The notes: generated by a model not told the origin, from the letters alone. Positions 1-12,086 are shown, counted from the stretch's first letter. The stretch is DNA of 64,000 bases from Cyathus striatus (GCA_025738555.1 JAOVFP010000018.1:682001-746000), one strand, 5' to 3'. Program-made: numbers and translations.

Positions 1-1693
1 TTAGATATTTAAGAAGGTCAACGTGAAGTTGTACTGTAAGCTCGTAGTTTGGAGTAAGAAAGTGGTTTTAACGAACTAACTGAATACCAGCGGACTTGCC
101 ATTAGTTCAACATGAAAGGAATCCTCATGTGTCCACAGTGCCCCGTGACCCCGCCTATAGTGAATTCATGGACCCCCAGCTATCCCCAGCTCTATCGTCT
201 TCAACGAGTCGCACGCGCAGGGAGCTTAGCTGGGTGGCTGGCCACACCGAGATCCCGAGCTCCCTGCGCGACATTGCTGACACGTTGAACAGTATTTTGA
301 AAGTCCCTCCTCCGACGCCAACCCTACTTCCTTATAAGGAAGGGGCAAGAAGCGGGATCGTACATGGGTGTAGCCAGTATCTTCGCGAGGAAATTATACT
401 AACTGTACGAGCTGATAGATGTGCAGTGGTTGCATATGATTCCCCGCGCATCACACGGCGAACAAATGACGTTCCAGTACTGTCAAAGTCGGTCATTCCA
501 GTAACTTTCCAGTGACCATTCCAATTCCAAACACGTGGACTACTCGTGTACCGGCTCGCAAATACAAAGGATGTAGGTAGGCTGTCTTGCTTATATAATG
601 GATAAGAACTGAACTGATTTTGTCGAACACATGGCAGATTCCTTTGTGATTGGAAGGTTTTCCACACGGTATCATCGTTCGGTGTGTTTCTAATTGCATC
701 ATACTTTTTTACTGACATCTCTTGTATCTTCCTGCAAGAAATGTTTGTCCACCGGACCAGGTTTCCGAACAAGCCAGTGGTCCAGGGCCCCAGGTCCTAG
801 GTAATTGGCGCTTGATTAGATTTCTTTGTGCTGTGGGAACTTGGAAGGGAGAGACCGAAAAGATGGCGGCAATTTGGCGGTGCCTTCTTCCACTACCAGG
901 GGCGGTGGAAAGGCAATGCCTTCCGACATTTCCAAGAATGTTTCTTGCCTACTTCCGCCCAGAGCAAAGTCCACACCCTATACCAACAGCTTTGCGGCAG
1001 AGCTGCTTAGCTCTCGATTAAATATTATTGTAACTTTAGGACACATTGAAGACGTAAAATGATCTTCACGCGTCTGTTACTAATTTTAGTCAGGTGAACA
1101 ATCGAAGCATAAAGAATACAAGAATGCCCTTCTGGGGGATTGTCCAGTGTTTGCTTCTTTCAAGGTGTTATTACTCTCGTGGTACAAGGAAGCCCGGGTT
1201 CGCAGCACTTACTCTCATCAATAATCGCTTGGATGGCTTTCTCTTATACTCATACAGTTTATAACGTACGCCGACAAGTGGTTTTTAAGGATTCAAGTGG
1301 ACCCATAAGTATGCACAGATCCCATGATGCTCGACACCTTCATCTAATGGAATCACCTATTTCGGCAGTTGCTGTTCATCAACAATAACAGCAAGTAATA
1401 TAAGAAACGCGCACGTGTGACGTTTATCTCGGCGGAGGGCCAAAAAAGGTACAATATGTTATCCATGTTGTTAAAAATGAATTACAGGGTGATTTTAATA
1501 TGACGAATTTCAAGACAGTCGTTAACAGTAGAATAGAAGGGAGGAAGTAGCAATAAACAGTTTTTCAACTTTAATATGGTCAAAATGCTGCTGTATAAAT
1601 GCTATGCTGCGCAGTGCAAGCGCAGGCTTCTCCTATTTTGCGTTAACACCGGAGCTTATTAATAGATTTGGCACATGCTATACAGGCAACCAA
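1..1693. other. No supported gene
   Basis: Only short overlapping open frames occur here, none with a recognisable domain, a convincing start or introns that join frames. The one structural signal is a perfect 13-bp inverted repeat (214-226 and 258-270). The last 130 bases hold sequence that is duplicated in front of the gene at 3938 and therefore act as promoter DNA for the gene at 1777. Confidence 0.5.
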
Positions 1694-1707
1694 CCTATAA
1701 GTATATC
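1694..1707 (+). promoter_or_regulatory. TATA-like element of the 1777 gene
   Basis: The string CCTATAAGTATATC lies about 75-80 bp before the ATG at 1777. The paralogue at 3938 has the almost identical element CTATAAGTATATC (3847-3859) at the same distance. Conservation inside otherwise diverged upstream DNA, together with the fixed spacing, supports a core promoter role (inference). Confidence 0.5.
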
Positions 1708-1776
1708 GCTGTTATTGCCTCGCATCTAACTCATCAGCTCGCCTACTCCTTCCTACTCCTACACACGCTCGCCACA

Positions 1777-2834
1777 ATGCCAGCCAACTTCACTCTATCC
1801 AGCGGTGCATCCTTCAACATGCGAGACCAGACGATCAGTGGCGATACTGGGAACACTACGATATCGGACTCGTACAACAAAACTTCCACAGTTATTACGA
1901 ACAGCCATAATACAAAGAGCACCACGGATAATGGAACATGTAACGACTTCGTTTTATACTGTATTCCTAATCGTTGAGCTGATCATTAATATTAAGATAC
2001 TACAAATTACTACGACGAGAGCAGGCAGTCGAACGCAAACAGATACTCGGAAAGCGTAGGGAACAACAGATATCCGGGAGATTATAGTAATTACGGTACG
2101 TAAAAATTAGCCTTTCTTTTGTTTTACGTCATCTCATCTCATTACCTTTTGTCTCCTAGACAATACATACACACAGCCTCGTCGTGACGAGTTCCCATCC
2201 CAAACGAACATCAACTATCGCCGCGAGCAATGTAAGTTTATACATGATACGTCTGGCGCTTGTTCTAACAGCATTCTCAGACGAATTGAACTCGAACTAC
2301 GGATTGCCCTTACATCCTGGAAGTCCTCACACTCCTCCTCCTGCTCCAGAACCCAGTGAGTTACACTTGCTCTGACATCGATAAAAATTGACTAACCAAA
2401 TATTAGGACCTGGGCAACTACCACACTCTCCAATCTCATTCCCTCATTCGCCACAACCACACATTATCCATACCCCATCTTCACAAAGCCAAGCGTTCCA
2501 ACCATGTAAGTCATATTTCATCCTAATTCTAATATTCACATTCTAATTAACTCCACTACCAGTTACTCTTACCGATGAAGTCCCTCAGCCATCCTTACTA
2601 TGGGCCGCGCCTAGTGATGATCCACCTACGCAGAATCTTACTCCACAGGCAACTGGACTTGGTCTTGATCTCAGACCATCTACTCCTAGGAGCCCGAACA
2701 ACCCCTTTATTGCGAGGATAGAGTCACGTGCTGCTAGCCCTGCCGTGAGTGAGCAGAACAATAGGCATAATGCCTTCGAGACTCCCAGAACTGAGCCTGG
2801 GATGATTTCACCTTTGCAATTGCCGCGTGCATAA
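1777..2834 (+). CDS. Uncharacterised six-exon protein, tandem paralogue A
   Basis: Exons 1777-1939, 1997-2095, 2160-2231, 2281-2355, 2407-2505 and 2563-2834 join in frame to 259 residues. Every intron is 47-65 nt with GT..AG borders, and the structure is confirmed base by base against the paralogue at 3938. The N-terminus (MPANFTLSSGASFNMRDQTI) is followed by a run rich in Gly, Asn, Thr and Ser. The middle is rich in Tyr, Asn and Pro, and the C-terminus ends TEPGMISPLQLPRA. There is no signal peptide, membrane segment or domain that I recognise. The alternating short polar N-terminal segments resemble short beta-forming motifs seen in some fungal signalling proteins, but that is only an impression. 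A TATA-like element lies about 80 bp upstream. The two paralogues share exon count, phases and C-terminus, so both are probably functional. Confidence 0.75.
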
Positions 2835-3699
2835 GATCTGTGGCATGAAGTAATGGGTACTTTTATCCTTCCTTGTAATTTGGTGCATATTTTTGTTTCT
2901 TGTACACTTGTACATATATCCATCATGTAGACATTTGAATGATCAATAAGCATTTCATCCTGTTACTCTGCCACTCATTTCGTTGCTGTGTTCAGATCAA
3001 CAATCAAAGGAAACATTCGTCCCACTCACAGTCAGCCTTGAAGTGATTTTTGTCTCGGTTTAGAACCTTTGTCTCACAAATCATTAAATCTTAGTGGGAA
3101 TTCATTTGAAGTCCTAGGATGATTACAAGAGAACGATACTCGCCACAGTGTGTCTTGTTGCCCTTTTCAGGTGAACAATCGAAGGATTGCACTTATTGAT
3201 GATTAATTGATTAATGATGTAAAGAACTTGATTTTGGGTATACATCAACCACCGGAGCTAGCCAACGATGCTCGTCGACTAAGTATCGAATAGTAGACTC
3301 CGTGTCTCTCTGACTTCCATGAAATTCATAACCTTGTGGTTACGGAAACAATTGCGGATCTAAGTGGTTTCATATTATGCCGATTGCGTCAAGCCTCAGA
3401 CGGCCAGGCCATCAGAATGAGCCCTCCGATCGGTTTTTACATAATGCACACGTATTACAGCCGGTTTGGAGCACATGCTGTTCGGTAGTAGGTATGTACA
3501 AGGGAGAACAGCAAATAATTAGAACAAAAGAAAAGCGCGCAGGTGTGGCTTGTTTTATTCATGTTCTTTGTAAGGCCAAATTAAAGCCCAACATACTGAT
3601 TATGGAACAACAACAGATCATGTTGCAACTCATAAGATGATCCTACGAGGAGAAAGTCTGCGACAGTCGCGAACAGAACGAATACAAGAACTGAGCTTC
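2835..3699. other. Intergenic, nothing supported
   Basis: This stretch lies between the two duplicated genes. It holds short spurious frames only; no tRNA, coding or repeat signal was recognised. Confidence 0.5.
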
Positions 3700-3846
3700 T
3701 TGTGTTACTGTACACGCTGTTCATTAAAATGCTGTTTGCGCAGTTGGTGCGCAGTGCAGTGTAAGCCAGGTGTAAGCTCGTGCTTTTGCTTCGATTTCCG
3801 ATGCACCATCAAATCTATTAATAGATGACAATGCTATACAGACCAT

Positions 3847-3859
3847 CTATAAGTATATC
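3847..3859 (+). promoter_or_regulatory. TATA-like element of the 3938 gene
   Basis: CTATAAGTATATC lies about 80 bp upstream of the ATG at 3938. It is the counterpart of the element at 1694 and was duplicated with the gene. Confidence 0.5.
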
Positions 3860-3937
3860 TTAACGTTTTGCCTCGCCATCTAACTCATCAACACCCTTAC
3901 TCCTCCTTTTCATTTCACACTACACACACTAGCCACA

Positions 3938-4993
3938 ATGCCGGCCAACTTCACTCTATCCAGCGGTGCATCCTTCAGCATGCGAGACCAGACGATCGGT
4001 GGCGACACTGGGAACCATACGATATCGGGGTGGTATAACAAGACTACTACAGCCGTGAAGGACAGCCATAATACTAGGAATTCAATAGATAATGGATCTT
4101 GTACGAGTTCGTTTATACTGTATTCCTACTAATAGTCGAGCTGATCATTGTGCTTTAGATACTGAAAAATACGACGACGAAAGCAAGCAGTCAGATACCA
4201 AGAGATATTCGAGAACCTTCGACTCAGGAAGCAGGTACTCGTCGGGAGATAATAGTAATCACAGTACGCGCAATCAGCCTTTCCTTCGTTTTATACCGTG
4301 TCATCTCATTACCTTTATCTCCAAGATAATACGTACACCCAGCCTCGTCGTGACGAGTTGCCATCCGTGACAAACATTAACTATCGCCACGAGCAACGTA
4401 AGTTTTTACATTTGATACTTCTGTGGCGCTTGTTTTCACAGCCTTCTCAGACGAAGTAAATTCGAACTACGGATTGCCCTTACATCCAGGAAGCCATCAA
4501 TTTCCTCCTAACGCTCCAGAATTCAGTGAGTTATACCTGTTTTGACATTTACTACACTCGTTTAACCAGCTATCAGGGCCCGGACAACTACCACCCTCTT
4601 CTACCCCATTCCATCATTCGCCACAACCACACATTGTCCATACGTCACCTTTACAAGACCAGGGGTTTCAGCCTTGTAAGTCGTATTCTATCCACATCTA
4701 AGATCTACTTTCTAATTTAATATCTACAAGTCTCCCTCCCGGATGAAATAACTCAACAACCTATATTAGTCGTGCCTAATAACGACCAGCCTATACAGAA
4801 TCTTACCCCACAAGAAACCGGACTTGATCTCAGACCTTCCACTCCTAGGAGCCCGAACAATCCATTTACTGCAAGGATACAGTCGCGCTCCGCTAGTCCT
4901 GCCGTGAGCGAGAGGAACAACAATAACTTTTCGTTCGAAACTCCTAGGACTGAGCCTGGGTTGATTTCACCTTTGCAATTGCCGCGCGCATAA
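3938..4993 (+). CDS. Uncharacterised six-exon protein, tandem paralogue B
   Basis: Exons 3938-4100, 4159-4263, 4326-4397, 4451-4525, 4577-4675 and 4731-4993 join in frame to 258 residues. Exon lengths (163, 105, 72, 75, 99, 263) nearly match those of the upstream copy (163, 99, 72, 75, 99, 272), and the phases are identical. The N-terminus (MPANFTLSSGASFSMRDQTI) and the C-terminal TEPGLISPLQLPRA are conserved, while the middle has drifted. Frames are preserved in both copies despite many substitutions, which points to selection after the duplication. Function is unknown; no domain, signal peptide or membrane helix is visible. Confidence 0.75.
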
Positions 4994-5226
4994 ATTTACT
5001 AGGAGCACACTAGAAGTAACGATTACTTTATTGTTCTTTGTAATTTGGTACAAAGGGTTTCGATATCTTGTAGACTTGTATATCTATCAAACTTGTAAAT
5101 ATTGAAATGACTAATATGGACTTCATTTCATCTTTGTATTGCCGTGTGAGGACTCATGTCGGTAAGGCCTTAAGTTTATGTATCGAAAAAAATTATGACG
5201 TATATTAAACTGAACCAGCAAAAACA

Positions 5227-5312
5227 TCCTTCGAACCAGGTTCGAACTAGTGACCTCGGGATGATAGTTTTCCAATTACAGTCCCACGCTCTTCCAACTG
5301 AGCTATCGAAGG
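5227..5312 (-). tRNA. tRNA-Tyr (GTA) with 13-nt intron
   Basis: Read on the minus strand, the gene starts CCTTCGATAGCTCAGTTGG and ends GGTTCGAAGG plus discriminator A. The acceptor stem CCTTCGA pairs with TCGAAGG. The anticodon stem TGGGA/TCCCG encloses loop CTGTAA, giving anticodon GTA. A 13-nt intron sits after position 37, the canonical place for tRNA introns. Without the intron the molecule is 73 nt. The T arm carries the normal TTCGAAC loop (B box). It is one of two copies about 455 bp apart on the same strand. Confidence 0.9.
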
Positions 5313-5681
5313 CTTAATGTTAATACAAGTTGTTCCGTACTAGTCAAAAGTCGTTCAGAGTGTAATATGCTTGTTGTAACTCACGGAGAGACTCAGTAAA
5401 CTTTTACATATTGTACAATAAAGTAACTGACCAGAAATTGCTAGTCATACGACTCGGAGTACGCGACTTTTATTTGGACCTCGATTATGTAACGTATAAC
5501 GAAAAAGTAAAACTCAGGAAGCAAAATGATACATGAGTAGGAAGAGCTTGAGTGGTACATTAATCCAGCAGAGTACCTAACAGGTTCTCCAAATGGATGT
5601 GTCGCAAAAAAATAGTAGATCTTTTAATAATATAATGAATAGGTTAGTTAAGCACATAGTTTGGGCAGAACAGCAAAAAGA

Positions 5682-5771
5682 TCCTTCGAACCAGGTTCGA
5701 ACTAGTGACCTTGGGATGCCAGGTAGATTTCCGATTACAGTCCCACGCTCTTCCAACTGAGCTATCGAAGG
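5682..5771 (-). tRNA. tRNA-Tyr (GTA) with 17-nt intron
   Basis: Second tRNA-Tyr copy. The mature part is nearly identical to the gene at 5227-5312; the intron is longer (17 nt) and of different sequence. Acceptor, D, anticodon and T arms all pair, and the anticodon is GTA. Conserved exons with diverged introns suggest that both copies are maintained. Confidence 0.9.
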
Positions 5772-7415
5772 TCTAATATTTAGCGAGATATAATTGTACT
5801 ACTGGCATTGTGACACATAACAGCATTTAACAGCATTTGGAGGACGAGCAAACATGTTCATCGAAAGTATGCAAGGATTGCTATTCATACAAATATGCGA
5901 ATATTTCCTGACGATAAAACTGAATCATGTATAGCATGTTAAGACTCGAGAGGCAAAATGAACTTCATATAAGGTGGCTATGGACACATGGAGAGCGTGG
6001 TCTACCTAAGTATAGACCTGTGTGATTATGACGCAATATTATGGAAAGGCTGTTCCATAGGATTCTTTCATTTAAAACTTGTTCACTAAGTGGGCGTTTA
6101 ACTATGTACTAGGCGTTTATTAATTTTGCCTGTAAGAAAAGTATAATAACTGTAACATGTGGTCGATCTACGTCGTGGATGCTAACTAGTGTAAATGAAA
6201 TGTGTGAGCATCTACACTATGACGTTATTTATCATTTATTTCGTAACGCAAAGCCCGTGCTGGTGTACATACCAACTTCCCGTCGGTGTAGGTCGGTGTG
6301 AAACTAATTTTAAATACCGGATAAGAGTCCCGTACTCGAAGATCACAACCTATCACAACTTGCATCAGATTGGACCCTATCTGCAGGCGGTGCTGCCTTC
6401 TCCAGTGATAGTCGCGTTTCGAATGCAGATCCCGTTGTTTATCGACTTTGATCACCGAGAAACAACGAAGCGTTCTCTTCTCCGCTAATGTTGAAGTGCG
6501 ATTTCTACGAGAACAATGCACATCCCAATAAAATCTCGTTATAGTTACCTTGCTCACCGATGATATTCTGAAGTTCTGGCATAATATCTGATAATCTTCG
6601 TTATAGTAACCTTAGTAAACTGGTGATATTCATTATTTGCTTGACTTCAGTCCTAAACATAAAACATATGTATCTGACCATCTTCGTTAGAACCACATTG
6701 CTAATATTCATTTTGCATGACTAAATTCTAAACGTAATACCCTTAGTATGTATGTATTCATTCAAGATCCCCGCAAATCCTGACATCGCCGGTCAGATGC
6801 TCTATATATAACTGTCGTATTGATCAGCAGGTCTTCAACATGTCTTTATGCCATCTTCTTGGCTCTTCCCGGGCGCCCACCTGTATCTGTCTCGGTTGAT
6901 AGAATCGTTACGCTGGTTCCGCGTTCCCATGCGCATCAATCCAGAGTCAATGTATTGACGCTGCCAATAGCCTAGGCGCCTATAGGTGACCCCACGCATA
7001 ACCTACCCCTAGGTTCAATCCCCGGTCCAAAACCCACCTCAGACTGAAATTGCATAGGAATTCCCGAAATAAAGCGGAGATTCCCATAGGCCATCCTGTG
7101 CCCAACGTGATAATCATAGAAAACAACCTTAACATGCGCGCCTAAATAGCGGGCAATTTCAGCGGGTCTCTCACATCAATCAAACCCCTGTGCAGGGTTC
7201 TCGTTACAAGTACCTCGTTTTAGCCCACTTCGTCCCACTCAGCACCGAAAGTAGACGCGGGCGTTTGGTTGCATATCTTAAATGAGCATAAGCAGCCTAG
7301 AGGGAAACCTTGTCCTCGCCCTACAAAGATCCGCTCACCTCGTGTCAGGCACTTTGCTTGACTCTCTTCCCCGATCCTTTTCCCTCCTATTCCTCCTCTT
7401 CTTCCTCAGCGTACA
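5772..7415. other. Intergenic, nothing supported
   Basis: No coding or RNA signal could be supported. Around 7000-7032 there is a B-box-like GGTTCAATCCC, but no D arm or acceptor stem can be folded. The last 150 bases are the presumed promoter and 5' UTR of the metacaspase gene. Confidence 0.45.
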
Positions 7416-9381
7416 ATGCCGTCTGTGGCGAGCGCATTTTGCCACCCCCGTGCTCCTTGTCGTCGAGGCGCAATGCAGTTTAACATTGCGGCACATGACA
7501 AGCAGCCTGCTAAATCGAAGAAGAAGGCGCTGTTGATTGGTGTCACATATGAACTTCAGGAGGAAGAACAACTCGCTGCTCAGACAAAGGTAGAGGAATC
7601 GGACAAGAGTTCGCTTGGGACAAGTAGCGATAACGGAGATAAGCGGGCGGTTATTGACGGCGTGCTCAAAGGTCCCCATCATGATGTTATTCGGATGAGA
7701 CGGTTGCTCATGAGTGAGTTTAACAAGTCCTATTCAACGCTAGAAGACCTTTACTGATCTTCCATGTATTAGAGCAATATGGATATACCAAAGACAATAT
7801 CACATTGATGATAGACAGGAAAGGCTATCCAGCGGAGCTGCTACCTACTCGAGACAATATTGTAAGAGAGCTTCAGGTTACTATTTCTATTCGAGCTAAC
7901 ATTGCAGTAGATTTCGAATATTAAGCAGCTGGTTAAAGACGCCCAACCGGGAGATCAGTTCTTTTTCCATTGTATGTTCCGTTTCTGTGTGGTCAACGTT
8001 TATGCTAACGTAGCCACAGTCGCAGGACACTCGACGCAGGGCGATTGTAAAGATCCAGCTGAGGAAGAAGAGGACGGTCAGGACGAATGTACGTAATACT
8101 TCTCCTCTGTTTCTCGATTAACGTGTTTATATACAGACATATGTGCGATGTATGAGCAGGATATCATGGACAACGAACTAAAAGAGCTTCTCGTGGACCC
8201 GCTGCCTTTCGGCGCAAAGTTAACGGCTCTGTTCGATTGTTGCCACTCAGCGACCATTCTGGGTTTGTTTGATGTAATCCGCCATGTTGTGTCTTAGCAC
8301 TAATGTGTTTTAATTCCAGATCTACCACATACACACTGTAACCAAACTTCACAAATACTAAGTTCACCTGTGTTACCTGCGATTGGACAAGTCAACCTTC
8401 GTACGTACTAGCATATTCATGCACTCGTAACATCCTTCTAACTCACCATTTTCCCACTTGGTAGAAGAACCCGACAACTCCCTAGGTCCAGGTCCACGCG
8501 CACGATCAAGCGCGCGCAAACAGCTCCCACGGCTCGATTCTTCTTCCTTGTCATCACTTCCCTACCTCCGAATTTCTTCCCCGAGAACTGAAAAGGCCGA
8601 AAAAATGAACATTTCCATTAAAACGAACTATACTACAGAAGTGTCACCTATGAAAGAGTGCATGTCACCGCAAAGCACGCTCAAGTGCGATGGGATGTGT
8701 AGCAGGTCCGATCCGAGGGCTTCGTATCGTGGACCTACCGTTGTACGTTCTCTCTATTCCGGGGAGAATTTTGTACTGACAGAAGACGCTCAGATTTGTT
8801 TGTCAGCTGCAAAGGATAGTCAGTATTCTTGGGAGATGAATAAATGCTCGACAACACAGGTACGTACGGCGCTTTTTATGACATAGGGGCTGGAATAATG
8901 ATTGATAATCCGGATTCCGCAGTTCTTGATTAATCTGCTTCGTTAGTTGTTTTCTTCAAGCGCCTGCTTATCCCCTTCCTGACTTATTATTATGATTTTT
9001 AGGGGAGAATCCTCATCCTGACCTACAAAACTTACTCAATTGCATAAGGTATATAAAAGTTTTTTTAGTAGCTCCGACCTTGTTAAAACCGCTTGATATA
9101 GCAATAAAGTACACAACTTATGCTCCGTCATGCAAGAGCGGAGGAAGAATTGGAAGCTCAAAAATCCAAACAGGCCGTGCCCGAACCGTTATAATACGAA
9201 GGACTTACAACAGGATCCTCAGGTACTTGTCCATTTCTATGGCATATTGCGATGGGTTTTAACGTTGCTTATTATTACAGATTTCTAGCTTGGAAGTATT
9301 GGTACGTAGTTTTTTCGGTGCACTTCGAGCATTTGCTTACCTTATTTTTAGAATATGAATGCTATGCGATGGGATCCATAA
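7416..9381 (+). CDS. Metacaspase (caspase-like C14 peptidase) 1
   Basis: Thirteen exons (7416-7713, 7773-7861, 7911-7971, 8020-8088, 8137-8262, 8320-8400, 8465-8742, 8794-8859, 8923-8941, 9003-9048, 9102-9222, 9281-9301, 9352-9381) join without a frame break to 434 residues. The p20-like core starts with KKALLIGVTY near residue 35. The catalytic His is about residue 153 in FAGHSTQ and the catalytic Cys about residue 208 in DCCHSAT. The p10-like part contains the segment ICLSAAKDSQYSWE, and the end (LQQDPQISS) matches the usual fungal metacaspase tail. Metacaspases cleave after Arg or Lys and act in stress and cell death. There is almost no N-terminal prodomain. The start could instead be the ATG at 7473. 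The paralogue at 14662 confirms the splicing. Confidence 0.88.
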
Positions 9382-10021
9382 GTCCCATGCCATGCATCCT
9401 ATGGTGCATTAATTTATCATTTCATCTATCATTATACATATAGACTTTGCGGTAATTACTTACCGCATATCTCGGGGGATACAAAGTATTTTTATTTGTT
9501 GTGCACCACTTCCCATCTCCAGTAGTGCATTAGTGTATGTACGATACGAGCGGCACTGAGAATCAGATTATGTAAATATAGCTAATTGACTTGTACCTAT
9601 TTCGATGTCACCTATCTTAAATAAAAATTATTTTGGAACCTTGTAAGCAGTATTTAATATCTTCTTGTACCTGGAATTCCCCTAAACACTCTCCTTTCTT
9701 TTCAGCACCGCGATCACTATTTACTCGTCGTCGAGATGTACTGTATATTTTCATGAGTAAAGTATGAAAGTTATGTGTTCGCGTTAGGATCCGTACGGTA
9801 CTAGTTTTCTTACTATAGCAGCTGTTCGTTAATATAGTGATAATAGCATATGTCGGCCACCTGGAGAAATGGAATCATGCATCATGCATATTGTCTGAAA
9901 CATGCTGGCTTTCTCATCGGTCTTTAGGTCTATAAGTTTTTTATCATAGTTCGTAATTTGGTTGAAATGACTTGAAGGTTTGGATCATATGCTGATAAAT
10001 TGTAAACGGACTAGTATAAGT
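9382..10021. other. Intergenic, nothing supported
   Basis: 3' flank of metacaspase 1, leading into the tRNA-derived array. It is AT-rich and has no open frame of note. Confidence 0.5.
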
Positions 10022-10602
10022 TGACCGCCAGGCCAAATGGTAGTGCATCTGATTCCAATGCAGGTTCGACTCCTGACTTGGTTACCGTGTATTATCAATC
10101 CATATTCTTTTTCTCTCTTTGTTATCCAACATTGTCAAAGCTATCAATGATTTCCTTACTACATATCTTTACTTTCTTGATACATTCTCTCTTTGGTCGA
10201 TGAGATAGAAATAATATTAAGAAAATTATGGGCTTACCATCTTATGCCATTGCCTCAGGAATCGAACCTGCATTACAGGAAGATGTGTGACATAATGCCA
10301 TTTCACCAAGCAACATGTAATAATTGAAAAATTGGCGATCACTCGCAGGAGTTGGATGAACCTGCATTGGAGTCTGACACGATGCCATTTCTCCAAGTGG
10401 TCAGTTTACATGGTGATAAAGATGTGAAATGTATCTGATATTAATATTTCATTGGTCACCTTTTCTAACTATTCAGTTCCAGCCTTGCAGCTAAAATAAT
10501 ATTAAGTGCTATTCGGTGGTTGGTCAATGGTCGCACTATGATGGTTTAACGTTTGACTCCAACGATTCATTCATATAAGTACTCTGTTAAATTGAATTTA
10601 AT

Positions 10603-10704
10603 GGCCACCTGGAAAAATGACATTGCATTTGACTGTGATTGGTATCCGCGTCGATGTGTGCATTTGTCATCAGAAGATTATAGGTTCAACCCCTATGGTT
10701 GTCA
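10603..10704 (+). pseudogene. tRNA-Arg-like copy with altered anticodon
   Basis: A and B boxes are present. The T stem has changed to ATAGG/CCTAT, so both sides moved together and still pair. The acceptor stem has one mismatch. The anticodon loop reads CTGTGAT, which would give GTG instead of ACG. The D arm has lost pairing. Probably a pseudogene, but the paired change in the T stem is unusual for neutral decay. Confidence 0.6.
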
Positions 10705-10837
10705 TGCGAGCGATCCTTTCGGATGAATTTTATATATACTTAAGTATTCATGTTGTTGTTTTTTTTGCCTTTTTTGCAACTTGCAGCTTAAATATTGCTT
10801 GTAGCAATACCATCTCGTGCTCTTCGGATAGCTTAAT

Positions 10838-10904
10838 GGCCGCCGGGAGAAATAACATCATGTTTGACTATAGGAGATTGTAGGTTTGACCCCTGTGGTG
10901 GTCA
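10838..10904 (+). pseudogene. tRNA-Arg-derived copy lacking anticodon arm
   Basis: Starts GGCCGCCGGGAGAAAT and ends GGTGGTCA. The intron and the 3' half of the anticodon loop are deleted (GACTA is followed directly by TAGGAGATT). It cannot encode a tRNA. Confidence 0.65.
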
Positions 10905-11047
10905 TAATTGGTACGAAAGTCGTTTCAGAACTTTTTTTTGTTGTAACCTTGGTAGAACCTTACACCTGAGGCCCAGGATGATATGGTTATCGAGTGCTAC
11001 TTATTCCATGTCTGTACGAGTATTTCTTACAGTCAAGATATTTCAAT

Positions 11048-11148
11048 GCCCACCTGGAGAAATAGCATCGCATCTGACTAAAATGCGTGTTATTAGGAAT
11101 ATTAAATTGGTGATCAAGAAATTGCAGGCTCGGCCCCTGCGGTGATCA
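11048..11148 (+). pseudogene. Degenerate tRNA-Arg copy
   Basis: Starts GCCCACCTGGAGAAAT and ends GGTGATCA. The B box is GGCTCGGCCCC. The anticodon loop reads CTAAAA instead of CTACGA, and acceptor pairing is impaired. Confidence 0.6.
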
Positions 11149-11872
11149 TATAATGGCGTATTCCATGGTTTTAAAATTTTTCATACCCCCCGCAGCTGAG
11201 GCCTCGAGGCACGAAATATAATCAAATGACTACTTATTCTGGAACCTGCAGCGGCCATAATGTGTTGCGATCATTCTACCATTTTACGACTAACTTTTCT
11301 GTTGCAACCAAGAACCCAGGGCCAGAAGTCATTGCATATCAAGAGAATATCAAGATGATAAGTACAGTTGATTGCATAGTGACCTGGCAAAACGGCATTA
11401 CGTTTGACTATCATTAATGTATCATGTTATAAGGGTACCAAGTTAAGTTGGTCATCACTGATCAGCGAGAAGTATTTACACTTTTTATTCTTCGAATCAT
11501 CGGTGTCACGAAAGCACTGAATTAGAAATGTTATCAAGCAGGAAACACATTGCTAATTACACCATGTCTGTAACAATACTACTATCTCATATGTATACCA
11601 TGATTCAGTGGTTGCCTGGTGTGATGGTAAATCAGGAGCAGGTTCATCGCTTGCAGTGGTCATTGAGAGATGGGTTGGAAAAAGTGTATTTATTTACTTT
11701 TTTTTGTTGCAAAATTTTGCTTTTAACGTTATCTTAAATGGCCACCGGGAAAAGTTAAAATGGCAACACGTCTAACTACAATTACTTTCGGCTAGTAAGT
11801 AAGTGGTTATTATCATTTATGTCAAGTGTTATTCTGAGTCTGTATTATGTAGTATGCCTCAACAAGGTTAAT

Positions 11873-11966
11873 GGCCACCTGGCGAAATGGCATCGCATAT
11901 GACTACTTATTAATGTCCCAATACAATTCTATTATATCTGTCAGATTGCAGGTTCATGGGTGGTCC
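11873..11966 (+). pseudogene. Degenerate tRNA-Arg copy with intact D arm
   Basis: The D arm (GCGAAATGGCATCGC) is perfect, but the anticodon loop reads CTACTT and the T arm has lost several bases (GGTTCATGGGTGG). Confidence 0.6.
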
Positions 11967-12086
11967 TAATAAAATTTGTTAAAAAGCATTTTGGTTGTAC
12001 CTTGCACCGGAGGTCGGAGATAATATCGAGAGCTAATCATTCCGTGTTCGTACCAGCCTAACTCCGTACGCATAATGTAACTCAAT

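Larger units (their letters stand above)
1560..5110. repeat. Tandem gene duplication, about 2.16-kb unit
   Basis: The stretch from about 1560 to 2990 (promoter, gene, 3' region) recurs from about 3700 to 5110. Shared landmarks are the CTATTAATAG block before the TATA-like element, the whole exon-intron series, and the 3' flank ending in the TTCATTTCATC type sequence. Divergence is clear in introns and flanks but frames are kept, so the duplication is not recent. Confidence 0.7.

Noticed and set aside
96..515. 139-residue open frame at the left end
   Set aside because: It begins at a TTG, has no recognisable domain, overlaps a long antisense frame and contains the GC-rich hairpin; not enough for a gene call.
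6960..7035. B-box-like GGTTCAATCCCC suggesting a tRNA
   Set aside because: No acceptor or D stem can be paired upstream, and the anticodon arm is missing.
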